Notes: generated by a model not told the origin, from the letters alone. Shown: positions 37,282 through 47,083, numbered from the stretch's first letter. The stretch: 64,000 bases of DNA from JAJYBV01 sp021812265 (GCA_027459525.1 DAIDIC010000185.1:1-64000), one strand, 5' to 3'. Numbers and translations: made by a program.

Positions 37282-37417
37282 AGGACTTTCGCTTGAAAGA
37301 GAAGCGCATGTTTTTCATATCTGAAACAAAGGGAGGTCTGGGGATACCCCAGAACCCCGTACAAGGGGCGGCGCCCCTTGTACATCTCCGATTTTTCCAT
37401 GCTGAAGCGAAAGTCCT
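37282..37417 (+). repeat. Fold-back repeat element, copy 4
   Basis: 136 bp with ends AGGACTTTCGCTTGAAAG and CTGAAGCGAAAGTCCT. Inner hairpins CTGGGGATACCCCAG and TACAAGGGGCGGCGCCCCTTGTA are perfect. It ends 61 bp before the dnaE start, so any hairpin would lie in the dnaE upstream region. Confidence 0.87.
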
Positions 37418-37478
37418 GATAATATATATTGTATAAGCTTCTTTTTTATATTTCAGATAGATAGGATGTTAATTTTTC

Positions 37479-40400
37479 ATGCCCGCAGAATTTACCCACC
37501 TTCACACGCATAGCGAATATTCGCTGCTGGACGGCCATTCTCACTTAAAAGATCTGGCAAAAACCGCAAAAGCGCAGGGAATGTCTGCATTGGCGCTCAC
37601 CGATCATGGGGCTATGTATGGCGCAATTGAATTTTATCAAGCGTGCCAAGAAGCTGGAGTAAAACCGATTATCGGCGTAGAGGCGTATCTGTCCCCGAAA
37701 CCAATCACTGAAAAAACAGGGATGTATGACTATTTCCATTTGCTGCTGCTGGCAGAAAATGATATCGGCTATAAAAATCTTCTGAAACTTACAACCATCG
37801 CCCACACAAAAGGCTATTATGTGCGGCCAAGGATTGATAAAGCGCATTTGGAACAGTACAGCGAAGGAATCATTGCCACATCTACGTGTCTTTCCGGTGA
37901 AATTCCCAAATTGCTTTTGCAGGGTGATATGAACGGCGCCCGGCAAACATTGGAATGGTATACCTCGGTTTTTCCGGGGCGCTATTATCTGGAATTGCAG
38001 CAGCACCATGGCTTGGAAGATCAGAATCGGCTGAATGAGGCGTTATTAGCGCTGCATAAAGAAACAAACATCCCTCTTTTAGCCACAAACGATTTGCATT
38101 ATGTGCACGCCGAAGACGCACGGAGTCAAGATATTCTGTTGTGTATTCAAACCGGCAAAACGATGGATGATCCCAAACGCATGCGCTTCGACAGTAATGA
38201 ATATTATTTGCGCAGCCCCGAAGAAATGAGCGCGTTATTCGATTTTGCTCCTTCGGCGATAAAAAACACTATGGAAGTGGCGGAACGCTGCAACGTCCGC
38301 ATTCCGTTTGGCGAGGCCGGCCTGCCGGATTTTGAGGTTCCTCCGGAATATAAGGACCAGCAGGAATATTTATATAAGCAGGCAGAAAAAGGTGTTTACC
38401 GAATTTTTGGCAATAACCCGGAGCAGCGGATATGGGATAAATTAAACTATGAGCTTTCCATTATTAACTCAAAAGGGTTTACGTCATATTTTCTTATTGT
38501 GTGGGACTATACAAATTTTGCTCGCAGCCGCGGCATTCGCTGCTTGGCGCGCGGCTCCGCGGCAGGTTCGCTGGTAAGTTATGCGCTCGGCATCACCAAC
38601 GTCGACCCGATGCGCTTTGATCTGCTATTTGAACGTTTTTTAAATCCCGAACGCAAATCTATGCCGGATATTGACATGGATTTTCCCGATGACCGCCGTG
38701 AAGATGTGATTCGCTATGTTGCGGAAAAATATGGCGCCGACAAAGTTTCCCAAGTTGTTACGTTTGGCACATTGGCGGCTAAAGCTTCGGTGCGGGATGT
38801 CGGCCGCGTACTCTCGAAACAAAGTGACGCCGACCGCATAGCGCGCATGATTCCTACCGGCCCAAAGATCACCTTGCGTTCAGCCATGGAATCTCAGCCC
38901 GATTTAGCGCAGGCATACGCCACCGACAGTGTGGTGAAAGAAATTTATGATATGGCTGTTACCGTGGAAGGTTCGGTGCGTTCAACCGGTGTGCACGCCG
39001 CCGCCGTGGTGATAGCGCGCGAGCCGCTGGTAGAATATGTGCCCATGCAGCTGCGTGACCCGAAAGATCCTAATTCTTGGCTGGTTGCGCAGTATGAGCA
39101 GGCGCATATCGAGGCGCTTGGCCTGTTAAAAATGGATTTCTTGGGGCTTTCTAACCTGACGATTCTGCAAAACACCCAAAAATTTATTAAAGAAACACAT
39201 AATATCGAGATCGATTTAGACCGCTTGCCAACCGAGGGACCGGAAGCGCAAAAAGCGTTTGATCTGCTGGGCGCCGGTGAAACTACCGGAATTTTTCAGT
39301 TTGAGTCGGGCGCTATGCGCAAATATCTGGCGGAATTGAAGCCTACATGTGTGGAAGATCTTACCGCTATGGTCGCTCTCTATCGTCCCGGCCCAATGGA
39401 CTCTATTCCGAAATTTATTCAATCCAAACACGGCAAAATTGCCATTACCTATCTGCACCCGCGCTTAGAAGAATTTTTGAAGGAATCATATGGCGTTATC
39501 GTTTATCAAGATCAAGTATTGCTGATTGCGGTGCATTTGGCAGGTTTTACTTGGCTGGAGGTAGATTCATTCCGCAAAGCCATGGGCAAAAAAAAGATTG
39601 AAGAAATGATGAAATATAAGGAAAAATTTATTCAGGGCTGCATAAAAAACGATATTACGGAAGATATCGCCACGAAGCTGTACGATTTAATCGAGCCGTT
39701 TTCGGGCTATGGCTTTAATAAAGCGCACGCCTGCGCCTATGCGTGGGTGGCCTATCAAACCGCGTATTTAAAGGCAAATTTTCCCGCTGAATTGATGGCG
39801 GCAACTATGACAACCGAGGCCGGCGACACAAAAAAAATTGTTAATATCTTAGATGAATGCCGAAGGATGAATGTGCCGGTGTTACAACCGGACGTGAATA
39901 AAAGTGACTCGGGCTTTAAAGTGGAAACCGACGCTCAAGGTAATAATGCGGTGCGGTTTGGTCTTTCCGCCATTAAAAATATCGGCGCCAAAGCAATCGA
40001 TGAATTAATTATAGAACGCGCGCGCGGCGGACCATATATCGATTTGCTGGATATCTGCCGGCGGGTTGATATGAAAGCGGTGACACGCTCTTCTTTAGAG
40101 TATTTTATTAAAGCCGGCGCAATGGATTTGCTGGGGCGTCGTTCGCAGCTGCTGGAAAATATCGATCGCGCCATGCAACTGGCGCAGATTCAGAAAAAAA
40201 TGCAGAATTCCGGGCAGGCAAGTTTATTTGGCGATATGTCCAGCCATGAGTCGCTGGAGTTTACCTTAACCGATTGCCCAGATTTGCCGCTGGAAGAATT
40301 ATTAGCCCGTGAATATGAAATGCTTGGCCTCTATATTTCACATCACCCGTTGGAAGGTGTGGCGGGCCTCATTCGTTCGCGCACAACCGCCAGCATTGCG

Positions 40401-40976
40401 GCGCTGAATGAGGAATGGGCCGGCCAAACAATTACACTGGGCGGCAGAATTGTAGGCGTGCGAACGCTGATAACGAAACGCGGCCAGAAAATGGCGTATA
40501 TTCAATTTGAAGATTTAACCGGATCGATGGAAATTGTGATTTTCCCCCGTACATTTGCCGAAGCTGAAGCTATTTTCCAGGAAAACAAAAAAATATTTAT
40601 TACCGGTAAAGTCGCTGTTCAAGACGAAATGGTGAAGTTTACCGCAGATAGTGTTGAAGAGATGAAAATTGCAGAAACCGACGCCGCAGAACGGAAATTT
40701 CACATGAAAGTGCGCATAAAACGCAACGGGCAGCCATCTGCAGATATTAACCGGGCAGAGGAAGTTATGAAAACGATTCGCGCCGCTCCGGGCGCTGATA
40801 CGTTTGATTTGGTTATCGATTTACCCAACCCAAATGGTTCCAGTGTTACACTGCGACCCAAAGCAAATACCGTAAAGTATGATCTTGCCTTGCATAAAAA
40901 ATTGGAAGACGCATTGGGCAGCGGCGCTGTTGAAGTTGAACAGGCCGGATATTATGAGACACGAGTTGGCAAATGA
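37479..40976 (+). CDS. dnaE: DNA polymerase III subunit alpha (DnaE)
   Basis: A 1165-aa replicative polymerase catalytic subunit, full length for the DnaE1 class. The N-terminal PHP domain begins FTHLHTHSEYSLLDGHSHL (metal-type His7, His9, His11), with DHGAMYGAIEF. The palm motif PDIDMDFPDDRR carries Asp399 and Asp401, equivalent to E. coli Asp401/Asp403. GIFQFESGAMRKYL and GYGFNKAHACAYA lie in the fingers and tau-binding parts. A C-terminal OB fold is seen around residues 985-1060 (ITLGGRIVGVRTLITKRGQK). AGGA about 12 bases before ATG 37479 is a modest ribosome site. Its stop overlaps the comB start (ATGA). Confidence 0.97.
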   Translation: MPAEFTHLHTHSEYSLLDGHSHLKDLAKTAKAQGMSALALTDHGAMYGAIEFYQACQEAGVKPIIGVEAYLSPKPITEKTGMYDYFHLLLLAENDIGYKNLLKLTTIAHTKGYYVRPRIDKAHLEQYSEGIIATSTCLSGEIPKLLLQGDMNGARQTLEWYTSVFPGRYYLELQQHHGLEDQNRLNEALLALHKETNIPLLATNDLHYVHAEDARSQDILLCIQTGKTMDDPKRMRFDSNEYYLRSPEEMSALFDFAPSAIKNTMEVAERCNVRIPFGEAGLPDFEVPPEYKDQQEYLYKQAEKGVYRIFGNNPEQRIWDKLNYELSIINSKGFTSYFLIVWDYTNFARSRGIRCLARGSAAGSLVSYALGITNVDPMRFDLLFERFLNPERKSMPDIDMDFPDDRREDVIRYVAEKYGADKVSQVVTFGTLAAKASVRDVGRVLSKQSDADRIARMIPTGPKITLRSAMESQPDLAQAYATDSVVKEIYDMAVTVEGSVRSTGVHAAAVVIAREPLVEYVPMQLRDPKDPNSWLVAQYEQAHIEALGLLKMDFLGLSNLTILQNTQKFIKETHNIEIDLDRLPTEGPEAQKAFDLLGAGETTGIFQFESGAMRKYLAELKPTCVEDLTAMVALYRPGPMDSIPKFIQSKHGKIAITYLHPRLEEFLKESYGVIVYQDQVLLIAVHLAGFTWLEVDSFRKAMGKKKIEEMMKYKEKFIQGCIKNDITEDIATKLYDLIEPFSGYGFNKAHACAYAWVAYQTAYLKANFPAELMAATMTTEAGDTKKIVNILDECRRMNVPVLQPDVNKSDSGFKVETDAQGNNAVRFGLSAIKNIGAKAIDELIIERARGGPYIDLLDICRRVDMKAVTRSSLEYFIKAGAMDLLGRRSQLLENIDRAMQLAQIQKKMQNSGQASLFGDMSSHESLEFTLTDCPDLPLEELLAREYEMLGLYISHHPLEGVAGLIRSRTTASIAALNEEWAGQTITLGGRIVGVRTLITKRGQKMAYIQFEDLTGSMEIVIFPRTFAEAEAIFQENKKIFITGKVAVQDEMVKFTADSVEEMKIAETDAAERKFHMKVRIKRNGQPSADINRAEEVMKTIRAAPGADTFDLVIDLPNPNGSSVTLRPKANTVKYDLALHKKLEDALGSGAVEVEQAGYYETRVGK

Positions 40977-41758
40977 GTGAAGTTTTTTTTGTAGACGCTG
41001 CGCTAAGTATCACAGATATTCCCAGCGCATTACACGAATATCCGCACGCGACGTGCGCAGTTATCGATGTTATCCGCGCGACCACTACTATGTCTATGCT
41101 GGAAGAGCGCGGCGCGGAAATTATTCAGGTTGTCTCTTCATTAGAGGAAGCGCTTGAGATAGGGCAAGAGCACAAAGAATATTTTTTGGTGGGAGAAAAC
41201 CAAGGAGAACGCCCCGAAGGATTTCATTTTGGCAATTCTCCGGCGGAAATAGCCCAATCAAATTTTACGAAAAAACATGTCATTATCGCGACCACGAATG
41301 GAACGAAGGCTATCGCCGCATGTTTTGCGCATAACGCCGGTGTGGTTGCCGCGGCGTGTTTAAGAAACGCTGCGCCGGCGGCGCAATGTATGCTGGCGGC
41401 GTTTCCTGCGCCCGCTTTAGTTGTATGCGCGGGACGGAAAATGCGCCCGTCGGCAGATGACACCTATACCGCCGGTGTGATATTAACTGAGCTGCTGAGG
41501 TTAGCGAGTCAGGCCGGAATAGATGTAAGGCTTGGTGAAACGGCGCAAATAGCGGTTGCTTACGCCGAAAGCTGCGGAAATAATGAGCTGCGTTTTCTGC
41601 ATGGCACACAATCTGGCCAAACTGTTTTGAATCTGCATTTAGACGCTGATTTGCAATTTTGCGCGCAAAGAAATGTTCGCGATACCTTGCCGATTATCGA
41701 GGCGGATGAAGCCGGCAGACTGCTGGCGCAGCGCAGCCATCTGTTTACAGCAAAATGA
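40973..41758 (+). CDS. comB: 2-phosphosulfolactate phosphatase family (ComB) protein
   Basis: A 261-aa protein with the ComB signatures: CAVIDVIRATTT, GENQGERPEGFHFGNSP, IATTNGTKAI and VVCAGRKMRPSADDTYTAG. ComB from methanogens dephosphorylates 2-phosphosulfolactate in coenzyme M synthesis. Bacterial homologues are widespread, often in organisms without coenzyme M, and their substrate is usually not known. It overlaps dnaE by 4 bp and so is translationally coupled to the replicative polymerase. That functional link is unexplained. Confidence 0.85.
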   Translation: MSEVFFVDAALSITDIPSALHEYPHATCAVIDVIRATTTMSMLEERGAEIIQVVSSLEEALEIGQEHKEYFLVGENQGERPEGFHFGNSPAEIAQSNFTKKHVIIATTNGTKAIAACFAHNAGVVAAACLRNAAPAAQCMLAAFPAPALVVCAGRKMRPSADDTYTAGVILTELLRLASQAGIDVRLGETAQIAVAYAESCGNNELRFLHGTQSGQTVLNLHLDADLQFCAQRNVRDTLPIIEADEAGRLLAQRSHLFTAK

Positions 41759-41788
41759 GAGAAACTATGTTATAACAACAAATGCAAA

Positions 41789-41856
41789 GGCCCTATTTCC
41801 AAATGGTCGCCATATGGCGCGCGTTTCAGGCTTACGCCTACATAGGAAATAGGGCC
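41789..41856. repeat. Nested inverted repeats between convergent comB and arginase genes
   Basis: A perfect 12-bp outer arm pair, GGCCCTATTTCC (41789-41800) and GGAAATAGGGCC (41845-41856), encloses the palindrome CGCCATATGGCG (41808-41819) and a small AGGC/GCCT hairpin. There is no T-run, so a classical terminator is doubtful, but the position between two converging stops suggests a bidirectional transcript end. Confidence 0.6.
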
Positions 41857-41904
41857 GCTTCTATTGGCGTGAATGTGTTAGTTAATAATTTTTCGGCGGC
41901 GCAA

Positions 41905-42801
41905 TCAATAAATACGTTTGCCAAATACAGAGGCAATCAACCCTACGGCAAGCTGGCCGGTTTTATTTGCCGTGTCTAAAATAGGGTTCACTTCCACCAT
42001 ATCCAATGAACACATCTTCTGTGTTTCTGCAATCATTTCCATTGTTAAATGGGCGTCGCGGTATGTTAACCCGCCCGGAACAGGTGTGCCAACACCCGGA
42101 GCTTCACTGGGGTCTACCGAATCAATATCGAAACTAACATGCAGCGAATTCCCATCGCGCAGCAGATATTCTAACGCTTCTTGCGCCACAGAAACCAACC
42201 CGCGCCGATCGATATCATGCATGGTGTATACCCGCACTTGATGACTGCGCAGCAGCTTCTTTTCCTCGGAATCAAGGGAACGCGCGCCAAGGATCACTAT
42301 TTTATCTGCTGAAACTTTCGGGCTGAAACCGCCGATATCTGTTAACTGCGGCGCGCCAATACCGGCTAACGCTGCCAATACCATGCCGTGAATATTTCCG
42401 GATGGCGATGATTCATTGGTGTTAAAATCACCGTGGGCGTCTACCCACAATACGGAAAGCGGTCCGTATTTTTTTGCCGACGCCGCAACAGATCCCAGAC
42501 TGATGCTATGGTCACCGCCAAGCGCTACCATAATATATTCTTTATCGACTTCACTAATTTTCTTTGCCGCTTCGATTACGGTCTCTTGAATTGGTTCCAG
42601 ATATTTTAATTTTGGGTTTCCCGGCTCCAATATTTCGGGAATATGCGCGCGGATATCCCCCAAATCCCGAACCTCTAAACCCAGCTGCTGCAACTCATTG
42701 GTTAAGCCTGCGCAGCGAATTGCGCTTGGCCCCATGTCTACCCCTCGGCGGCCTGCGCCGAGATCCATAGAAACGCCAATAATTGCTGTTTTTGTCGCCA
42801 T
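41905..42801 (-). CDS. rocF: Arginase
   Basis: A 298-aa ureohydrolase converting arginine to ornithine and urea. The binuclear manganese site is complete: GGDHSISLGS (His98), DAHGDFN (Asp121, His123, Asp125) and SFDIDSVDP. The N-terminus IIGVSMDLGAGRRGVDMGPSAIR and the ending MVEVNPILD are typical of arginase rather than agmatinase, though the split is not absolute. GAGGAG lies upstream of the start. With the SpeD-like gene at 48387 it could feed polyamine synthesis, but the two are not in one operon. Confidence 0.93.
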   Translation of the reverse strand: MATKTAIIGVSMDLGAGRRGVDMGPSAIRCAGLTNELQQLGLEVRDLGDIRAHIPEILEPGNPKLKYLEPIQETVIEAAKKISEVDKEYIMVALGGDHSISLGSVAASAKKYGPLSVLWVDAHGDFNTNESSPSGNIHGMVLAALAGIGAPQLTDIGGFSPKVSADKIVILGARSLDSEEKKLLRSHQVRVYTMHDIDRRGLVSVAQEALEYLLRDGNSLHVSFDIDSVDPSEAPGVGTPVPGGLTYRDAHLTMEMIAETQKMCSLDMVEVNPILDTANKTGQLAVGLIASVFGKRIY

Positions 42802-43234
42802 ATTTTAGATAACTCCTCTTTATACCACTGCTTTGTGTCCGCCTCTGCAACGAGGCCTACATACAGTATATGCCGCAATAGGTATTATTTTCCTGTGTCT
42901 TCTTGCTCACAGTACATTTCGCCGGATTGCTTGTCAGGAAAAAATATTTTGAGACGCTCCAAATCCCGCGCAACTGCGAATTCCTGCTTTGCCGAATATG
43001 CGTCATAATGCGCAAACATGACCTAAGACATAGGAAAACCTATCCTCAGAAAGATCCCATATCAGCGGGCAGCGCTTATGATAATAGAGACTTGAGCGGA
43101 CGCAAGACATAAGCATGGGCGCAGAGACAGCGCACACCATGGCAATGTTTGGCTTATCCCCCCAAATTTTCTTTGTTCCTGTTCAGGTCTATACTATCGA
43201 CCATATCGAAAAGCTTATTTCATAGGAGAATTTT
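42802..43234. other. Divergent intergenic region, no gene recognised
   Basis: 433 bp between arginase (leftward) and an ABC exporter (rightward), so it should hold both promoters. A 69-codon plus-strand frame (42903-43112) is not convincing. No structured RNA was recognised. Confidence 0.45.
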
Positions 43235-44188
43235 ATGGAAAACCAACTGCAACCTTCCGGTGGCGCGGTTGTTTCGGTACAAAATCTTGTAAAGCAATAT
43301 GGCAAATTCACCGCTGTAAACGGTGTGAGTTTTGAGATTCACGCCGGCGAAATTTTCGGATTGCTTGGCCCCAATGGCGCCGGAAAATCTACCATTATTG
43401 AGATTTTAGAGGGAATACGCAAACCAACCACTGGCGCCGCGCATGTTTTAGGCTATAGCGTGACGCAGAAAAGCGCCAAAATTCATGAACGAATTGGCGT
43501 TCAACTGCAATCCACAACTTTTTTTGAAGATCTGACATCATTGGAAATTCTGCAATTGTTCAGCTCGTTTTACCTGAACGGACGCAATCCGCAGGAAATG
43601 CTGCGCGAAGTGTTTCTGGATGATAAAGCTTCCGTATTCCCGCAAAAACTTTCCGGCGGGCAGCGGCAAAGGCTCGCCTTGGCGGCGGCGCTTATTAACG
43701 ATCCGGCTTTGTTGTTTCTGGATGAGCCAACTACGGGGTTAGACCCGCAAAGCCGCCATATGCTTTGGGGCATCATTGAAAATACCCGCGCAAAAGGTAA
43801 ATCGGTCTTGCTGACCACACATTTTATGGATGAAGCGCAAAAACTCTGCGATCGCGTTGCCATTATCGATCAAGGAAAAATTGTTGCGCTGGATACACCC
43901 GCCAGATTGATTGCGTCGCTGAATATTGCGTCATCCATCTCGGCAGAATTTCAATGTGAATCGCCGGAATCCATACAGTTATACAAATTGCAGGCGATAC
44001 CCGAAACGGTTCAGGCTAAAAAAAATGGTTTCTCAATAAATTTGCAAACTAAAAACACTCGCGCGGCGTTTTCCGGATTGCTTGAATACGCAGATGAAAT
44101 TGGCGCCGTTATTGAAAACGCCACCGTGCAGTCTCCGACACTCGAAGACGTATTTCTCTCATTAACCGGTCACGCGCTGCGTGATTGA
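43235..44188 (+). CDS. ABC-2 exporter ATP-binding protein
   Basis: A 317-aa ATPase. Walker A GPNGAGKST is at 45-53, the signature is LSGGQRQRLALAAA, Walker B LLFLDEPTTGLD, and the H-loop is LLTTHFMDEA. The C-terminal extension with VQSPTLEDVFLSLTG is typical of daunorubicin-type (DrrA-like) exporter ATPases. AGGAGA six bases before ATG 43235 is a good ribosome site. The permease follows after 27 bp. No two-component genes accompany this exporter, unlike the one at 877. Confidence 0.9.
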   Translation: MENQLQPSGGAVVSVQNLVKQYGKFTAVNGVSFEIHAGEIFGLLGPNGAGKSTIIEILEGIRKPTTGAAHVLGYSVTQKSAKIHERIGVQLQSTTFFEDLTSLEILQLFSSFYLNGRNPQEMLREVFLDDKASVFPQKLSGGQRQRLALAAALINDPALLFLDEPTTGLDPQSRHMLWGIIENTRAKGKSVLLTTHFMDEAQKLCDRVAIIDQGKIVALDTPARLIASLNIASSISAEFQCESPESIQLYKLQAIPETVQAKKNGFSINLQTKNTRAAFSGLLEYADEIGAVIENATVQSPTLEDVFLSLTGHALRD

Positions 44189-44215
44189 AATAATTGGAAG
44201 CAGGAAATTATTCAA

Positions 44216-45301
44216 ATGAAATCGTTTGTCACAACTCTTTCCGTCAGTGTGAAAATGCTTCGGCGCAATAGAATGTATATCATTACCACCTTGGGTTTGG
44301 CGCTTATTTCTATTTTTGCGTTTGGCTGGCTGTTTGGACAATCAAATTCTTATACACTGAATTTGGGTGTAGTGAATCAAGATAACAGCGTAATATCCCA
44401 ATCAATTGTCGGCGGCCTGCAAAAAAACGCCGCGCTGCATGTGTCTACCGGAACTTATGCGCAGGAATATGCGCTGTTTCAAAAGGGGTCGCTCGACGCT
44501 ATGTTGGTAATTGGCCCCACTTTTTCGAATGATTTGAAAAATAACAACGCAAATTTAGATGTGTACTATAATCAAAGCAATATCTCCACGCTGGGTTTTA
44601 CTCAAGGCGCGGTTCAGCAAATAACCGATGAATTAAATCAACATATTACCAACGCTCCCGTTCCGATACATCTGACGGAAAAGGCCTATAGCGTGCATAC
44701 GCTTTCTTATATTGATTTTATTGTGCCCGGCATGATTGGATTAATGCTTATGTGGGCCAATCTTGGCGCCGGCACAGAATTGGTGATTTGGCGGCAAAAT
44801 GGTATATTAAAACGGCTGGCGGCAACTCCCTTAACATCTATAACGCTGATAACCGCGCAAACTTTATCGCGGCTTATCCTTTCTATGATTCAGTCGGCGC
44901 TGCTGATAGCTGTGGGTCTATATGTTTTTCATGTTCATAATTATGGCAATTGGGCGGCTTTAACGGCAACCGTTGCGCTTGGCGCGCTGACTATGCTGGC
45001 TATCGGCTTTATTATTGGCGCTTTCGCCAAAAATCAGCAAACGGCGCAGGGTATATCATTTCTGATTTCGTTTCCTATGATGTTTTTAGGCGGCTCTTAT
45101 TTTCCGACAAGCAATGCGCCGGCTTTTCTCACTCCTGTTATTCAATTTTTGCCATTAACGCATATTAATGACGCGCTGCGGCAGATTATGAATAATGGCG
45201 CGGCTTTTTCTGCTTATTCTACAGATTTAGTGGTGTTGGCTGTGTGGAGTGTACTTGGTATTGCGTTTGCTGCGGCAGCGTTTCGGTGGTCGCAGAACTG
45301 A
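44216..45301 (+). CDS. ABC-2 type permease
   Basis: A 361-aa membrane protein with one N-terminal helix (about 20-42), a large external loop of about 140 residues, and five C-terminal helices including FIVPGMIGLMLMWANLGAG and ISFLISFPMMFLGGSYFP. This is the YhgE/DrrB-like layout of ABC-2 exporters. The pair with the preceding ATPase probably exports a lipid-like or antibiotic compound; the substrate is unknown. Confidence 0.87.
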   Translation: MKSFVTTLSVSVKMLRRNRMYIITTLGLALISIFAFGWLFGQSNSYTLNLGVVNQDNSVISQSIVGGLQKNAALHVSTGTYAQEYALFQKGSLDAMLVIGPTFSNDLKNNNANLDVYYNQSNISTLGFTQGAVQQITDELNQHITNAPVPIHLTEKAYSVHTLSYIDFIVPGMIGLMLMWANLGAGTELVIWRQNGILKRLAATPLTSITLITAQTLSRLILSMIQSALLIAVGLYVFHVHNYGNWAALTATVALGALTMLAIGFIIGAFAKNQQTAQGISFLISFPMMFLGGSYFPTSNAPAFLTPVIQFLPLTHINDALRQIMNNGAAFSAYSTDLVVLAVWSVLGIAFAAAAFRWSQN

Positions 45302-45337
45302 TTAGCGGGGCTTTTCCATACAAAAAGAAAAGGGGGA

Positions 45338-45480
45338 TGTTTTGGGGACACCCCAATCCCCGCGCAGGGGCGCTGCCCCTTGCGAATCCCTGCGCAGGGA
45401 CGCTATAGCGCCTGCTATCTTGCGGATCCCTGCGCAGGGACGCTATAGCGCTTGTTATCTTGCGGATCCCTGCGCAGGGC
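45338..45480 (+). repeat. Palindromic repeat cluster with 40-bp tandem units
   Basis: Begins with TTGGGGACACCCCAA and GCAGGGGCGCTGCCCCTTGC, the two hairpin cores shared with the 137-bp elements. Two 40-bp units follow (about 45385-45424 and 45425-45464) plus a partial third to 45480. Each unit contains the palindromes CCCTGCGCAGGG and CGCTATAGCG. It lies between the ends of the converging permease and MFS genes. Confidence 0.8.
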
Positions 45481-45487
45481 AAAAAAC

Positions 45488-47083
45488 CTATTCGCCAATC
45501 ATTGCGGGGCGGCTTTCAACCGTTTCACCGCGTTTGCGCGCATCTTTAGCCAGCTCAACATTAGGATCTTTGCCGATGAACAGCGCAATAAGAGTTGCCG
45601 CTAAACAGCCAATAAGAACAAACGTAAAAGTCTCATTTAAAGCAGTAGTAGTGGCGTTTTGGAAAATATAATTTTTTGCGCATTGCTGAATTGCGGCGCT
45701 GCCGGCTTTGCCAAAAACAGTAATGCAATGCAGCGCTTCACCGGTTGGCGGCTTGCTGGCAAACTGGGTGTTTATTTGCGCGCCAAGTGTGTTGCCCTGA
45801 GAGGTTGCTTGCGTTGTAAGGTATGCGGTGAGCACCGCAACACCAATTGAGGAAAATACTTGCCGGGTGACACTTACCAGCGACGAAGCGCGCGGTAAAT
45901 CACGATTACTGATGCGCGAAACAACAAATGTTTGCAGGGGAACATTGGTTAAGCCTAACCCTAAGCCGCGCAAGATAAACCAGCCTTGCAGATCCCATCC
46001 TGATGTGCCGATGGTCAGGTTCATAAAGCCGATCGTTGCAATGGCGACGATGAGCATCCCAAAAAACGTCAGCCAGCGCGGCCCAATGACATTATATAGT
46101 CTGCCGGCTACAGCGGTGGCAAACGCCGCCGCTAGCCCTTGCGACATCAGATATTCACCCGAGGTAAGCGCGGAAACGCCTTGTACATTCTGGAAAAAGA
46201 ACGGCAGTAAAAATAGACTGCCAAATAAAAATGCGCTGAGCGCCCATGTAACGATGTTGCCCATGGTAAAGCTATACACTTTAAACAGCCGCATATCCAG
46301 CACCGGATCTTTCACCAGCAACTCGACAACAACGAATACTGCCAGCAGTACACCGCCTATACCCAAAAAGAGTTCTACTTGATGATCGGTCCAGCCGTTT
46401 ATGCCGGCTTCGGTAATTGCATACACTAGGGTAGTAAATCCCGCCATTGATAGGATCAGCCCCAGAATATCAAAATTACTTCGGGTTACAGTGTTAACGC
46501 CATATTGGGTATCTTCACTTTTTTTGCTTTTCAGAATCCAGAACGCTAAAATAACGGCCAAAATGCCGATTGGCACATTAATTTTAAATATCGAATTCCA
46601 ATCAAATGTTGTGGTAAAATATCCGCCGATAGTCGGCCCAAACGCCGGAGCCAGCAAAATCGGCACACCAATAACCGCTGAAGCCGGGCCGCGTTCGCTT
46701 GGCGGAAATACCCGGAAAATCTCGGCAAACACCACCGGCATTAATGCTCCGCCGCCAAGTCCCTGAAGGACACGGAAGAAGATCAGCATAGGAAATGACG
46801 GCGCCAAAGAACATAGGAATGACCCAATGGTAAACAACGTTAGGGATACAATAAATACCCATTTCGAACCTACCAGGTCAATCATAAAGCCGGTTATAGG
46901 GATAACTGCGGCTTGCGCTAAAAAGTACGCCGTTGCTACCCATGTTACCGTATCGTAGGATGAAACATTCAAGTTTTTTTGGATCTGCGGTAAAGCAACA
47001 CTTACAATGGTGTTATCCAGGATTGACATAAACAATCCTATCACCATGATAATTGTTACCTGCCATTTATAAGCCAATTTCAT
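45488..47083 (-). CDS. DHA2 family multidrug efflux MFS transporter
   Basis: A 531-aa transporter of the EmrB/QacA (14-helix) type. Motif D1 LDNTIVSVALPQIQKNL lies in helix 1. Other conserved parts are AYFLAQAAVIPITGF, RVLQGLGGGALMPV (motif B) and GPTIGGYF (motif C, the antiporter signature). Drug/proton antiport is the family function. I start it at ATG 47083 with AAAGG nine bases upstream; ATG 47137 is an alternative that would add an 18-residue polar tail. A TetR gene lies directly upstream in the same orientation. Confidence 0.92.
   Translation of the reverse strand: MKLAYKWQVTIIMVIGLFMSILDNTIVSVALPQIQKNLNVSSYDTVTWVATAYFLAQAAVIPITGFMIDLVGSKWVFIVSLTLFTIGSFLCSLAPSFPMLIFFRVLQGLGGGALMPVVFAEIFRVFPPSERGPASAVIGVPILLAPAFGPTIGGYFTTTFDWNSIFKINVPIGILAVILAFWILKSKKSEDTQYGVNTVTRSNFDILGLILSMAGFTTLVYAITEAGINGWTDHQVELFLGIGGVLLAVFVVVELLVKDPVLDMRLFKVYSFTMGNIVTWALSAFLFGSLFLLPFFFQNVQGVSALTSGEYLMSQGLAAAFATAVAGRLYNVIGPRWLTFFGMLIVAIATIGFMNLTIGTSGWDLQGWFILRGLGLGLTNVPLQTFVVSRISNRDLPRASSLVSVTRQVFSSIGVAVLTAYLTTQATSQGNTLGAQINTQFASKPPTGEALHCITVFGKAGSAAIQQCAKNYIFQNATTTALNETFTFVLIGCLAATLIALFIGKDPNVELAKDARKRGETVESRPAMIGE

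Noticed and set aside
41789..41856. Classical Rho-independent terminator
   Set aside because: The stem is good but the loop is 44 nt and no T-run follows; kept only as an inverted repeat.
42903..43112. 69-aa plus-strand frame in the arginase-ABC intergenic region
   Set aside because: Composition and start context are not convincing and no family is recognised.
45385..45480. CRISPR array
   Set aside because: Only about 2.5 units, with no unique spacers, and the units are themselves palindromic.
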